From Galaxea fascicularis (Eukaryota > Cnidaria > Anthozoa > Scleractinia > Euphylliidae), in contig OX419336.1 of assembly GCA_948470475.1 (NCBI GenBank), positions 4,589,484-4,653,483 of the forward strand: a stretch of DNA of 64,000 nucleotides. Reading direction: 5' to 3'. Below are positions 1 to 14,100 of this stretch, piece by piece. The number at the start of each line of letters is the position of its first letter. The stretch's first letter is position 1. The notes under the pieces were generated by a model. It worked only from the letters and a program-made list of their open reading frames with translations. It had not been told where the DNA came from and did no database searches. The position numbers and the translations under genes were made by a program.

Positions 1-113
1 GTATGAACTGCTGACTGCCCTGATAAATGCAACTTTTCTTTGTTCCTAATTTAATTAAATTGCATGTAACTGCATTTAAATCTTTGTTTGATTTGGGTTT
101 GTGTATTTTTCAG

Positions 114-3100
114 GCCATTCATTGCCAATTTGTTGCCAGGTATAGCACGCATCAGCACACGCACAGAAGAGGCAATCCAGGTAAAACTTTTAGAGCAAAA
201 AAATTACATGTAAAATCTTTAAATTGTTTTTATAAGTGTTGAAAAGTACAATCATTTCAACATGAAGACTGTGTTCAATACTGGTGTTTACAGGCTGCGT
301 GATGAGCAACAACAGAATCTGGTATTAACAGTAGGACCCCAGGGAAGGGAGGATACTCCAGATTTCAATTCAAGTGACAGGGATGATGGAATGGGGACAA
401 AATTAAAACCCCCAAAATATCCCTGGACCAAACATTTACCCCCAAAAAATCTAATGCCTAATCTCCAAGCCTTAGAAGTTTCCAGAAAGGATTGTACTTT
501 ATTCACAGAACTACATGGGCAGGATATGCAGGCCCTATCCCCGGGAACTACCATGAATCTTCAGATCATTTTGAATACCCATAAAATTCCCTTCTGAAAT
601 CAAGCCTAACAAAAAGATTACTTGTCAGAGTTTCCTACCCAAAAAAATCCTTTGACCATCCCTGACACTTGAAATCCAGAGATCCCCAGTTTGATGATGA
701 TGGTGTATGATCAGTTGAGGTTGTTTCGTTTTCAGGAAACTTTGGCCATCGCCATGCAAAAGATTATGTGTGTTTTGGGGAGTTTTACCAGTGATACAGA
801 AGTCAAGGTGGGAGTTTATCCGTAAAGGCATGCAGTTCAACACCGATTTTCTCTGCTGTGCAGAGTACTACAGCCTCTACTTACTGCTAGTGTACATGTT
901 TACTCATTAATTGGTAGTTTTTAGCCTAAATGGTGTTTCCATTGTTTTACCCCTTAAACCCTAAGATTTGCTATAACTACACATTTTCTATAGAAGTAAT
1001 GGGTCAGAGAAGTTGTTAAAATATTAAGCAAATTCATCTTCTGACCACTCTGTTTTGTAGCGTGTTGATAATTTACAAGGAGAAATCTCACGCTGATCAC
1101 TCTTAGGTCCAGGTCAAATGCTGTACTTCACATGAGCCAAACTTAATTAAAGTTTACATCAGCTCATATTAGTTAAGATCACCTGTTGAGTCAAACGTTG
1201 AACTTAATTCAGCCGAACTTAACTGTATCATGAAAATAAACAGATTGAGGCTTACTAATACATTTATATACATAATTTAAGTAAACATGGTCATGAAGAT
1301 CAGCATTTGATCCAAACTCTATCTTCAGCCATTCTTCCTGCTTGGCCGGCCATGAAGAATGCCTTAGCCGATCCATATGAAATCAGTTGAACTCAACTGG
1401 GTCAAACACTGTACTTAGCATAAACTTAATGACTGAGTTTTGTTCGGCTCATGTGAAGTACCATGTTTGACTTTGGCCTTAAAGTTTTAAGGGTTAAAGA
1501 ATAATTCTTTAACCCTTAAAACTTTATTGTATGAACCCAATCTGCACTCAATCCTTCATGGGAGTATAATAAAAAATTAATGTCATAACACTCCTCTTAC
1601 ATCTACAGTGTATCTATATAGACCTAACAGTAATCTCACATGGAGTCTCTACTGTTACAGAGCTCTTGAACCTTCACTTTATCCATAACTTTTCAAATGC
1701 CTTGTTAAAAGTGGAGCCAGAAAATGAATTACCTACCTGCAGTTTTACTACATGGCTGCTTTTCACGCGAAGTGTGATCTACAAGATAGCTGCACACAAT
1801 AACTAATGAAACCAAAAACAAAATTTATGAGATAATGAAGTTATTATGTTCGATAAGAAGAATTATATGTATTTTTAAACTATCGCTGAAGCAGCTAATG
1901 GAAGGAATTTGCCTTTAACAGGGAAAGTTGTTTGTCACTACATACTTTGTTACCACAAAGTTCTACAAATTAATCTCATTCACTGAGCATTTTTTGGTCA
2001 ATGTTTATAATAATATTATTTTTTGTTTCTTACTTCCTTCTCCATGTACCGACAGCAACTGTTGAAAACCTTTCTTTTAAACTTGCGATCCTCATCTGCA
2101 ACCACCAGACGTACAGCTGCAAGTTCACTTGTTGTTGTTTGCTGCTATTCACGAAAACCAACATTTTTCTATGAGTGGCTGCTGAATATTGTGTTAGGTG
2201 AGTCAACTGTAACTCATGTTGAACTAGCTTAAATGAAATTCAAGTTGAAATCAATTTCCTTTCTCTCTTAACTCTAATTTTTCATGGATCATGAATATTT
2301 AGGGTTAGAAGACAAAGGAAATTGAGAATCAGACTAGTTTGAACCATATGATTTTCACCTGAACTCATTTTGATGTACAACACATACAATTTGATGCATA
2401 CAATCTAGAAATATATTAAGACTGTCCATCGTCAGTACCATCGGTTACAACTGCTGTTTGTTTGTTGGCCAGGTATGGTGTTGCCATTCCATGAAGACAA
2501 AGATTCTAATGTGTACCTTGGTGTGCTGACGTGTTTGCGACACTTGATTCCAAACTTGAACAACTCGTCCTCAACTGAGCATGGCATGAAAGGCTTACGA
2601 GGCAGCTTTGGAACTCAGAAGTCATATTCTAGTGATGGTCCACAGGCTGATGGACAGATCAAATCTGATCAACTTTTGCAGGTTTTTTAAATATTATTTG
2701 TTTTGATTTAATGGCAACAGAACGTACAAGAATAAATGACAGAATAAAAGATAAATGCCATAAGGATGGCCTGTGAGCAAGATTAGTCTGTCAGAGACCC
2801 CACATTCAGATAGTAGCATTCCACCTAACTAAGTAAAACTATATAAGTTCAAAGTAACAAGTTCACAAATTAAAAAGTTTCAGATTTATTTTTATCTACG
2901 TATACTTGCAGTGACAATATCACAACTTAGACTATGAGTGTCAGGTTTGATTTTATAATTTCTATTTTGTTTTGGACGTCACATCTTCGACTGCACAACG
3001 GAAAAAGCTTCTGTCAAGTGTCCATCATCCAACTTCTGTTATCGACCTGTTGAAGGCGTCCTGAATGTCCCTTCCTCTTTCCCTTTTTCCTCCTATCTTT

Positions 3101-5194
3101 CCCTCCAAAATGATTTTCTCTCAAGCCCTTGCTTCTTAAATCATGAAAAAAATTTATTTAATATATCCTTCACAGCACACTGAAACACAGATTTTGTTTT
3201 AATTTAGCTCCTTTAGCCTTGGCTGCACTTCTTATTGGTATTATTATTTGGAGGTAGAGGGACTGTGCGTTAAGAATTGGTCTAAACCAAATTTGCTAAT
3301 CCATTCATTGGAGCACTGTTAATTTAGCTAAGGAGGGCCATCAAGATAGTCTGTGCTATACTGTTGAACTTTCTCAAAGAATCGTGCAGTTGATGGTGTC
3401 GGAAGTGTTTTAAATCATTGTTGTTTTTACTTTTCAGGCATATGAAGTGATCATGTACTGCACAAAGCATCAGAATCACAATGTGGTGACAGCTTCTCTG
3501 GAAACCTTGCTTCAGCTACTGCGCACCCCTCCAACAGCTCTTTTGTCAGTTCTCCTGTCCTCTGAGGGTATTACACCAACAGTTGGTTATGACAATTATT
3601 TCAAAGAAGGTGCTCATTTGTGTTGATATTGAATGCAGTGCACATTAAAAATGATGTTGTTTGAGAAGGTTTTCATCATCATAACCATCACTATTATCCT
3701 CACAAGCAATACAACCATAAACACCACTACGACTATCATCCCTATTAGTATTCTCCATTGTCATCACCATTGTCACCACCATCACCATCACTGTCACCGG
3801 CACCGGCACCGGCACAGGTACCATCACCATATTACATTCTATATTAATCAATTTTAAAAAAGACTCAACAGATGTACTTTCATGATTGCTTAATATACAG
3901 TAGCAAGAAGTAAAAGCATTTTATGGTTGCTTAATTCTGTTTATATTAGTTAAGGAATTTGTCAGTGATTTGAAACCTGATTTCAATGGAAAGTGTAAAA
4001 TTTACCTTTTACCAGTGACCCTGGTTTGGTAAAATTTGGGTGAGGTGCACGCCCTCTTTTGCACAGATAACTGTTATTTATGTTGTTAACTGTAAGGCAT
4101 GCCTTTCACTGGCATCTTTTTTTTTTACGCCATACATCAGGTTTGGAGGTTATTGAAGATGCAACAATCGGGGGTGGCTCAGGAGTGGATGACATTGAGA
4201 CAGCGTCAGTTGCTGAGAGCACTGTTAGTACAGTGGACACTGGAATCGGAAGCTCTGTAGCTACTGATTTTGATGGTGAACAAGTAACTGCAGATGAAAT
4301 GCTGAGGTCGCCAGAGCTAGATCATTTGCGTCTCCATGGTAACTCGGAAAGTGATGCTGAGGAGGCAAGGGAGGAAGATGAAGAAGGGGATGTGTTCAAT
4401 TCCATGTCGGCCCATGTTGACTCTGAAAAGAGACGAGTTGCTCGGTCTCTGTCAGACCCTGGTCATACAGTTGATGAAGAGAGTGTCTCAACTGTTGAAC
4501 CAGCTTGGAGAGAGCCACACGACCCTCATGGTACTTGTGATTTTGTTCCTCACAAAGACAGTGATGGCTTGGAACAGGAGCTCAGTCCACCAAATGATGA
4601 TGATGTCATCATCAGGACAGAATCAGTTTCAACACAGGAAGTGAGGCTGTTGGTTGAACGTAGTTTTCAAATTGACGCAGTAGCCTGTTCAGGTGTTCCT
4701 CTTATTCACTGTGCCCGTCTCATGTGCTCATTTCTTTTGTCTGGAAACCCCGGTGAAATGCTCTCAGATTCCTGTGTGCGAGTCAGTGTGAAATCGTTGG
4801 CTCTTTCTTGCATTGCTCAAACAGTTAAGCTTCATCCTGAAGCATTTTTGGTGTGCATATTGCCTGAATCATCGGAGTCAGATGAGGAAGAATTGCACAG
4901 ATCAAGTCCCCAGCTTGTTCGTGATGTTCTTCTTTTCAGCGGCCATGGGGATCCACAGTTGCGAGGAAGTTTAGCAGCTGTGATTGGAAATGTTATCAAA
5001 ACAGGACTTGAGAAGGGAAGGTTAGTGAAACAAAATAACACAAAAGAAATTCATGCATGACTCTCAAATTTTGTTTCTGATTTTGCGCACAGTATTTGTA
5101 TTGATTTTCTACAAGTAATCTGAGTGTTCTTTTTCAAATCCTAGGCTTGACTTTGATACTTGGTGTATTGACAGCTGCCAAGAAATTGAAACAG
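114..5194 (+). CDS. HTT: huntingtin exons 1-7 of window: N-HEAT and acidic linker
   Basis: Exons: 114-180, 736-807, 2056-2197, 2473-2681, 3438-3567, 4141-5020, 5145-5194. The first reads [19 protein letters not shown], matching human [20 protein letters not shown]. The third carries [17 protein letters not shown] (human RRTAAGSAVSICQHSRR), and the fifth [19 protein letters not shown] (human HNVVTGALELLQQLFRTPP). The 880-base exon encodes a long Ser/Asp/Glu-rich stretch with little similarity to human, then the conserved block [20 protein letters not shown] and [16 protein letters not shown]. It corresponds to the disordered region that is protease-sensitive in human huntingtin. The donor after 2681 is weak (gttttt). 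The donor after 3567 was chosen because it is the only GT that keeps phase with the acceptor at 4141. Introns hold repeats at 953-1526, a CAT/CAC microsatellite at 3672-3832, and otherwise nothing I recognise. Confidence 0.95.
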
Positions 5195-8100
5195 GTACAG
5201 TATGTGCTTATGTATGTTTCACTTTACTGCTGGAAATAACTGTAGACAATCACTTCAAGAGATTGTCTACAGTTAGTTCCAGTAATAAAATGATATAAAA
5301 TAATAATAAAAATATTGAAGAAATAATAATGAAATAGTATAAAATAGTTAGATGTGCACCATTCTTGGTGCACCAGCAAGCCATTCATTGGTTTACTAGG
5401 GCTCCTTTGAAAATCTACCTCCTTCAAAATAATTACCCATTCAAAGGAGAGTATCTGTTCATAATAATAACTACAACAAACATGTGTTGTCGTGATTTCA
5501 CTCCTCCTATCCTTTCCCCCTTCCCCCAAGAAAGCAAGAAGGCTAAGCACGGGATTGTCAATTTCCCTAGGTGAATCATACATTTGTAGGTAGTGGTCAA
5601 CGTTGAGGTTACCGTATACCTTCAGCAGGGTTCTCAGTAGTTTTTTGTCAGACAGCCCAGAAATGCTTATAGGTGGCTAAACTTCAGCCTGGAGGCACAC
5701 AAAGGCAAATTTCATAGCCAGCACAGGCGGCGACTTTCGTCTTGACAGGCAACCGAATTCGCTGGTTGCCAGCCTCTACTGAGAACACTGCTTCAGGGTG
5801 TCTCGCATCCAAGTGATGTAGTGCATCTGGTTTAAACTGTAGATACCTAAACCCCCATATCAAATTTAAGCGTCAAACTATACCAAGAATTTTGAAATAA
5901 AATGAATTGTTGAGTTTTCACAACCTCTAAATGTGAGCATCCGAATCACCTTTTCAAGGCTACAAGTCAAAGCGGATTTTTAATTTCGCTAATTTAAATT
6001 GTTCCTCAGTTTCCAGACCCAAAGCGCTAAAAAAATGTGTCTGTGTTTTGCCATACTCAGTTACAGTGAAAAGTTACAGAACATTTTCAAAATAGTATTA
6101 AAAAATGTGAAGTGCTCTCTGAGAAAAAATATTTTGAAATTAAAAATTTGCAGATATGTTTTTGTTGGTTATGTTAAACTAGTCACTGTTAAAATTTGAG
6201 GGCAAATGAACAAATTCTCTTCTAGTTTTCGCTCTTTAAAGTGCCCCCTTCAGGTGAAAAAATTGATTAAAAAAAAAACAACGCTGAGAATGTCAATCAA
6301 AAGGGTAATTTTTCCATCTGGCCAAAACATAAAACTGCCATTTCTCCAAAAGGCCAAATATGAAGAAAATTGGTGATCTGAAGGTATATGGTAACCTTAA
6401 CTTTTTAACAAGTGCATCCAAGGGCTAGTGGAGTCTAAAATAATACTAGCGAAATAGTGTCTTTTGATAGCCAAACATTGGTCACCTCTTAAGACCAAAT
6501 CTTGATTTCTCTTCATCAAATACTCCAAAACCTCTTCCATTACAAGTAGCCCAGTGGCTAGTGGTTCACAAATTTTAGCAGCCCAAACCAAATTTCTACT
6601 AGTCCTAGGCTAGCGGACCACTGCTAAGATCAAACACTGGTAGGACTAGGGTTAGCATGAATGGCCTGTTTTATTATTATTAAAAAAAGAAAAACAAAAA
6701 CAGTATTGTGAGGTCACTGGCTCAAACCCAGCTGAAGTCCTGAATTTTTGTCAGGCGATAAATTGTGTTCACAACTGTGAGGGTCATCCTTCATTGATTT
6801 CATTTCTGCAGTTCATACATGTATATGATTTATTTCATACACATCATTTACATTCTGATGACTAATATAACACAGGCTTGGTTTGATTTACCTTACAGTT
6901 CCCTTGGCACTTGAAGACCTGATCTCAGCTTTGAAGGTCATTCTTCAAGATGAATCTCCTGTTGCTATAAGACAAGCTTGTATTTCTTTAAAGGTACAGT
7001 ACATCTGTGATGATGGTCTATGATGATGTGTTTGGACATAATTTTGTCGTAATTGTTAACAGAAAAGTGGCCACTATAGAAGCTAAGAGAAAAGATGACT
7101 GATAGGTCTTGGAAATGCAGATATGTGGACATATTATATTCAGATTTCAAGATTTGTCATCCAGAATATTGAAATTGCAAAACATTGAAATTTCAAGATT
7201 TGCCTGTAGAATATCAAAAATTTGGTATGCAGAATATAATAATTATTATTTGACACTCATAGCTACGTTCTTGCCAATTTAGGCATCTCCATGGGTAAGT
7301 ATTATTTTGTGTTGGTTAGTATCTCTGACCACTGATTCATCAGTGTGACAATGCTGGGTGGTTGCCACTCTCAGGGTTGCCATGGATACCTGTGTGCTTG
7401 GCTTACACCACACCTATCCCATGGCACCTTCCTCAAGCTCATCTATTGGCAATGTGTTTAACAGTAGACTGAAGCTGTGGAGTATTGTTTGTTCTTTTTT
7501 CAGAGTTGTTTTGCACTTCTGTGTTCCAGCAAGCACTCAAAGGTGGCCTTAGATCTGCTTGATGTCATTTGTTCCTTGAGAAATAACTCATATTGGCTGG
7601 TCAAGGTAAGAGTTTAATTTGTGGGATAGCATGCATAGGCTGTATTTGCTGTTTACATTTCAAAAAATTAATAAGGACTTTCATCAGCTATGGTTAAAAT
7701 ATAATACTATCTTCATTCATTTATAATCTTCATGTATTGCAGAGCTTGTGTTCAGACATCTAGTTTAGTTGCCTTGTATTGATATTAAATGATTTTTACA
7801 GGTTGAATTGCTTGAAATACTGGAGGATGTGGATTTCAGGTATAAACCTAGTAGAGGTTTCAATACTTTGTCCTGTAAATTTGGTCACATGATTAATCAT
7901 TGGATCTTGGCAAACAAGTGAATGAATGAATGAATGAATGAATAAAAGAAACATGAAAACAGGAAAATTCAAAGCATCATGATGATAAGGTTACACTGCT
8001 ATCACTTTCTGCTTTCTGTTTTTTTTTTTTGCAGTAGCCCTTATTATGATATAATTTATTGTAGATTTTGTAACTTTTACAATACTGTTGGATCATAACA

Positions 8101-11100
8101 TGGTTCAGGGATTCAACAGTCTATATATATGCTAATTTTCCTCTGTCTTGAATCATGCATACTTACATTCCTTATTGCCTACTATGAGATGGTTATTACT
8201 CCTCTTAATTCTTCTTTGGGTTCTTTCCGTATTTGCAGACAGCTGATTTTTTTGAGGAACAAATTTGAGCACCTACAGAACTTCGGGAGGCAGAGATTGT
8301 TTGTAAGTAACATTATTTTTTTCAGACATTACTTATTACTGTTACTTGGTCCATGTATTTCATGCCTGTGGATAGATATTTCATTGACACAACATTAAAT
8401 GCAGCACATGCATGCAAGAGGCAAATCTTAGTATTCCTCATTAACATTTGTATTGATTTTGCTTTCTTTGTAGAAAACTGATTTGCAAGAAAATGTTCTC
8501 AACAAAGTTGTGTTTTATCTTCTTGAAGACGATGACATCCGAGTGAGGCAGGCAGCAGCCAAGTGTTTTGCTAGGTAAAGTTATCATGGAAAATAAGCAT
8601 CACATGTGGAGTAAACTGCTTATATGCAGAGGCCAGAGGGAATAGCAAAACAATAGATGTAAGGTTGCTGGTGTTCACAAGCCGAGTGACCAAAAAATAT
8701 CAAAATATTATTTCATTTTGATTCCCATGCAATCTGTTTCGAAGAGCGATTTCCGTTTTCATTTTTTATTTCATTGCCATTGCGATGACTTGTTCTTCTT
8801 CTGTCCAGATACAGCAGATGAATCTCACTGTAAGCATTATACTTGCCAATCCTGTTTCTATTGTTTTCACTCCTCTAAATTCAAACCTTTGTTACAGTTT
8901 TCATTGCATCTTGAATATTCATTTCCCCCGCCTTACAGTTGTCATTGAGTCTAATTTTATTTCCAGTTTATTGTTATTTCCTTCCCATTCAAACTTAGCT
9001 CCATTTCCCGTCTTACACCATACTTTATTCCCACTTTCATTCATTTCATTCCTATTCTCATACATTCTAGGTACTGTAGTGTCTGATTCTCATTTCCATT
9101 TTCAGTTCCATTCTCAGTGTAACAGTAGTTTAATAATTATGTACTTACCTTCATTCATTCTTCCACTTTCAACTCCATCAACATTTCAGATTTCATTGTT
9201 ATTCTATTTTCACACCCATGACCTTCTTTGGGAGGGGAATTATTTTTTTCTGTAACAACAAATATATTTTCCAGTCACATCTTCAATCTTAGTTTTAGCC
9301 CACCATTTGTTAGTCAGTTTTTAAGCATACACAGATATTTGGTATAGTAATGGTTCTCTGTATTTCTTTGGTGTAGCCTGATTCCACACCTCTTCTATTC
9401 ATTGAACAATGATGTGAAGTCAGTGGTCATTTCAGCTGCACAGAGTGAGATCAGTAAGTTGTTTTCTTGCAGCCTTTTAAAAGATAAGGTCCTTAGTTGA
9501 AGGTAGCAAGCATAAAAGAGGTCAAGAGGACACAAGGCTAGAGCAGTCTCCTTTTATGGAGGGGAGATCTATCCTTTGTGATGGCAATGTTAGTTAAATG
9601 GCAGATAATCATTATTTTGTACATGCAGATGGTCAAGTCATATGCTGAAAGTTAGGTTTGTATGAACAAAACATGAGAGTAAGGTGTACGTTTATCGTAT
9701 ATTGCAAAAATCAGTGGAGAGATAGAATGACCTTTTTTTGAAATCTTTTAAGGGTGCTAGGAACATTGTCTTAATTATTGCCCTATCATAATACTGTCTA
9801 TCAAAGATGATAAAAGAACTGGTTACTTTTAATAAACATATAATAAATCTTTACATAGTGTTATTCAAAGTTCGTAGAACTTCACAATAAATATGTCTGT
9901 AACTTAAATAATTAATAAAATTAAGTAAAAAAAATTCAGCTAGAAATTCAGAAAATAGCAATAGTGAAAGTCAAAGAATTATAGGCCTTTTATCTGGTCT
10001 TAAATTCATAGCTTAAAAAATTACTCCTGTCACCCTCCATTTCCAGCATTCTTTTTGTTTCTCCATCAGCTATCCAGGGGCTGTGTTGACAGATTGTAGA
10101 CAAATTTAGAGAATTTGGTTTGGTACTTCAATAGACTTCACTTTTTTCATGCTAGTGTTAATTTATGCTTCAGGTTGTCTGAGCTTGCAAGAGTCTCAGT
10201 GTAAGGCCTATACTGAGACAGTTATCAATGCCAATCTTTCCAGAGTTGTGTCACTCATCACAGCAAGGCTCAACCATGCTACATCAAGGACAGCCATGGT
10301 ACGAATATTTAGTTTTAGTATAATTTCAGAACTGGACAAAGAGTTTCAGGTAATCTGATTGGTCGAACTGTTCCTAGTATGACATTATATTCACTGAGCA
10401 AGGTGGTGAATATACTACAAACAAATTGGCAAAGGCCCTGCAGGGGCATGTGACCTTCACATGGTGTCTGAAATTATACTAAAACAGTTATTTGCCTCAG
10501 GATCAGTGAGTACTGTAGCATACCTAATCCTGTTGACTTCATATCTCGGATTATTATAATTATTCACTTTGTCTTTGGCAATTAATTATTGTGAATTATC
10601 ACCTGAAATCAAATTCCTCTAAATTTAATTATTCTAATTTTCATTCTTAGTCTAACTATTTACAGTACTAAACATATTGCAATGTTATTCTAATCATTAC
10701 AGTCAGGATTAAAAAAGGTTTCAATTAAAAGTATTTTTGTTTCACAGCTTGGGTGTATTCATGTGCTATCACTGTTGGCCGAAACATACCCCATTGCAAG
10801 CTACCCTGAAGCTTGGGGCTGTAGTGTATCACTGTCATGCAGAAGTCCTCTACCCACCCATCCCATAGGACCATTCAGTGCACCCTCCAGGCCTTCCAGT
10901 CCCAGTGCAGCATGCACAGGGGGAGGTGGTCCTTTGTCAGTTGTGGTGGGCAGTATGATATTCTCGTGGCTGGCCTATGATCTGTTTGCACACCAACAGC
11001 TGCTGCAAGTAAGCGATTTGTAGCTGTATGAGAATCTCTGTTTGCTGTTCTACGTGCTTCTGTTTGATTAAAGAATTCAGGTAGTTTGGTTGTAGTTTAA

Positions 11101-14100
11101 TTATGCATACATGTTGAGCAAAAGGTAATTAACATTTGCTACCACGTGCACTCCATCGTATGAAAGTTTGATAACTGCAGAAGAGTGATGGTCTTGTTAG
11201 ATCGGCCTGAACTACAGTCAGAACTTCCTGTAAGCAGCCGCTCAAAATGGCAAGCACTGGTGGTCGCTTACGGAAAGTGGCCGCTGTGAGAAAAGTAGAT
11301 TCTAGAGGTTCAACTGATTTCTTTCATATGTATCATTCAGGCTCAACTGTATTCTGTATGTCACATACTAGATTGCAGGCAGTATCTTGTTTGGAGCAGG
11401 CTGTAGTGGGGTCCACGTGTCACTTAAGGTGCACTCTGAGAGAGGCCCTAAGGATGAACCAAGGAGTTCTGCTGAGAACTGGAGCGTGTTCACTGACAGT
11501 GCATTAGCACCTCAGGCAGAGAAACTGGTTTACCATTTAGTAAGGTAAGTTAGAAAGTATGACTCACTTTTCATTTCCTTACTGGTAAACATCAGAACTT
11601 GTAGAGACTTTAAGGAGTATTGCAGTCTTTAAATTTGTTGTTTTATATTTTCTGTTTGGTAGTTTTAGCTTTTCCCAGATGAAGAGCCATTTATATTTGA
11701 ATTGGATAAGCTAAAATAAACAGTTATTATTATTATTATTATTATTATTATCCTCAATCGAACACGGCTTCATACATTTTAATTTTGATGATTTATTTTC
11801 CATTCTTATCGATCCTGGGAACGGAAAAAAAAAACAGTTCAAATGCTGGGAATGCTGGGCTATCCAGTGGGATAATGCGGTAAACAGATCTTTTAATTTT
11901 CAAATCTATTTATTGATTGTTTTGCTGTTATTGTAGATTATTGAGCATCTTCACTCATGTTGTTGATAACGTCGTTCCTGGTGCCCAGTCTTTCAAGGTA
12001 CGTTTCTACAGCATCCCTAATGAGAGCCTGACTTTCAAGTGTCACCTCCCTAGAGCCGAAGAGAGTGACTATCTAAAGCACACAAACTACATTTGAAACG
12101 TTTCACTCGTAGTCGTTGTCGTATTCGCACTGAAAAGTAAGGTCCCTCTTTACAGTTGATTTGTAGTGGTGGGCTGATGATCGATTGTAATCGAAAGTTG
12201 ATTTAAAAGTTCAAGCGACGCGACAATCGATCATGCTTTTTTCATAATCGATGGTCGCGGAAAAATTAAAAATCTATTGGGGACACATAAAAGTATTAAA
12301 ATCCAGAAAAATGTACGTTTAATATCTTGGTGTGAGTTGTCTTTTTTCGTGGACTCCTAACTTCTAAGTCATAACAGCAGATATAATCTAAGAATGTGTT
12401 TACCTGTGCGTGCGTGCGCGCTGTCACTTTGACTTCTATATAAGTGAAAAATACATGGAATGCTTATTGGCAGATTTTTTCGATTATAATCGATGATCGA
12501 TCAGTTGGGGCAATCCGATTATTTCCGATGATCGATTGTGAAATCTCAACCGATTCCCACCTCTAGTAAACAGTAGTGATTACAAAAACATGTGTCGGTA
12601 TTTTCTTTTCCCTGACAATTTGGATTCTAATGAAGTGTTTGAATAATAAAGGAACCATTTCCGTTCCATCCAGCTTTCATTTCCTGGGCAGCATAAAGAC
12701 AAGCAACAGTCGACTGCTATTCCAGGCGTAGCTACTCCCCAGACCCCTTCTTCCTCGTCCACTGGGCCCAGTCCTGCTACTGCAGTCCCCAAGAGACTAC
12801 TGACCAAGAACAAGCGGGCTCTCTCTGAGGCAGATCTGCATCAAGCTGCCACAGACAAACTTGCTTCACCTTCCAAGAGTCAGGGAGGGGTGGGACAGTC
12901 AACAGATGCGGAGTCGAGTACTCACAGCCCACCCCCCAAGAGCAGCATTGGCATGTTTCATCATTTGCCACACTACATGAGGCTGTATGAGATCATCAAG
13001 GGAGCTTATGCTAACAATCAGGTAATGGTGAAGTAAACTCGGTGAAGGTAATGCTGTGTTAGTTTAATACAGAAACGTTATGAGTAGGTCAGTGGTAAAG
13101 ATGGTTCCTCTCAGTTAGCCTGACAGTATTAAAAGATGGATTTCTTGTAAACTGTTTTTGTAGATAGACTTGCTATACCGAATCTAGCACAACTGCAGAG
13201 AGAGAACTGCACGAGCAGAGTGTGCCTTCAATCAATACGCATCTTTGTAAAAATCAGGAAACTCAAACTGCTATACAGTGATTTCCCCAGTTTGAATGAG
13301 ATCTCTTGGAAACTTCATATTCTTGCCAAAATCGGCTTAACGTATTGATTTATGAACTCGCTTTTTCCTTTAGTGTTACACACTTTTTGCAACCTTAGTA
13401 CCCTGACCCATCGGTTAACCCCACTATATTCTACATCTTTTGCTTTAGGGTTCAATCCGCAGACCACAGAGGGGTTTGTTTAGGATGTTTTCCTCCAGTA
13501 GAAACGTGATTTTAGAAAAGAAGTGGCAGGCTGCTAAGTAATCTGACCAAAATTGGCAATTCATTTGTAATATTTAGCAACAAAGAAAGTAGACCAGGGA
13601 TTTCTGTTGGAGGGATGAGGACAAGGAACATCGAGAGTGAACGGGTTCAACTGTATGAAACCTCAGTTCAAACTTTGTCCTGCAAATGGAAACTATTACA
13701 CAAGTACTCAACGTTACTGCATTATACATGGTACAGGTGTCCTTGGCAGATCCAACTCGGGACAAGTTTTGCCAGTTCCTGACTGCAACACTGGAGGCTT
13801 TGGCTCGTCTTCTTGAAGTTACTGCTTTTGCAGATATTGGAAAGGTATTTTCTTGGTAAAAAAAGACCTTTATTTACCCTCGGCAGTATATTCAGCCCAA
13901 AGGCTAGTGGGGTAGAGCAAATGCATGAAACAAATAATTCAAATAAACATAACATGATAAGAATCCCAACTGGCTGGAGGCTATTCAAACCAGTTGGCTA
14001 TTCACAAGGATGACCGAGGAGTTGAGCCGCGGACAGAAAAACACCAGCTAGGGATCAGAGCGGGATTTGAACCCGGGTTGACCTCATTGAAATGCAGCGC

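Noticed and set aside
3633..3857. His-rich and Val/Met-rich frames
   Set aside because: Produced by the CAT/CAC microsatellite.
8718..9255. Open frames of 76 and 156 codons rich in Ser, Phe, His and Leu
   Set aside because: They follow a degenerate CATTTC repeat inside a huntingtin intron and have no protein-like features.
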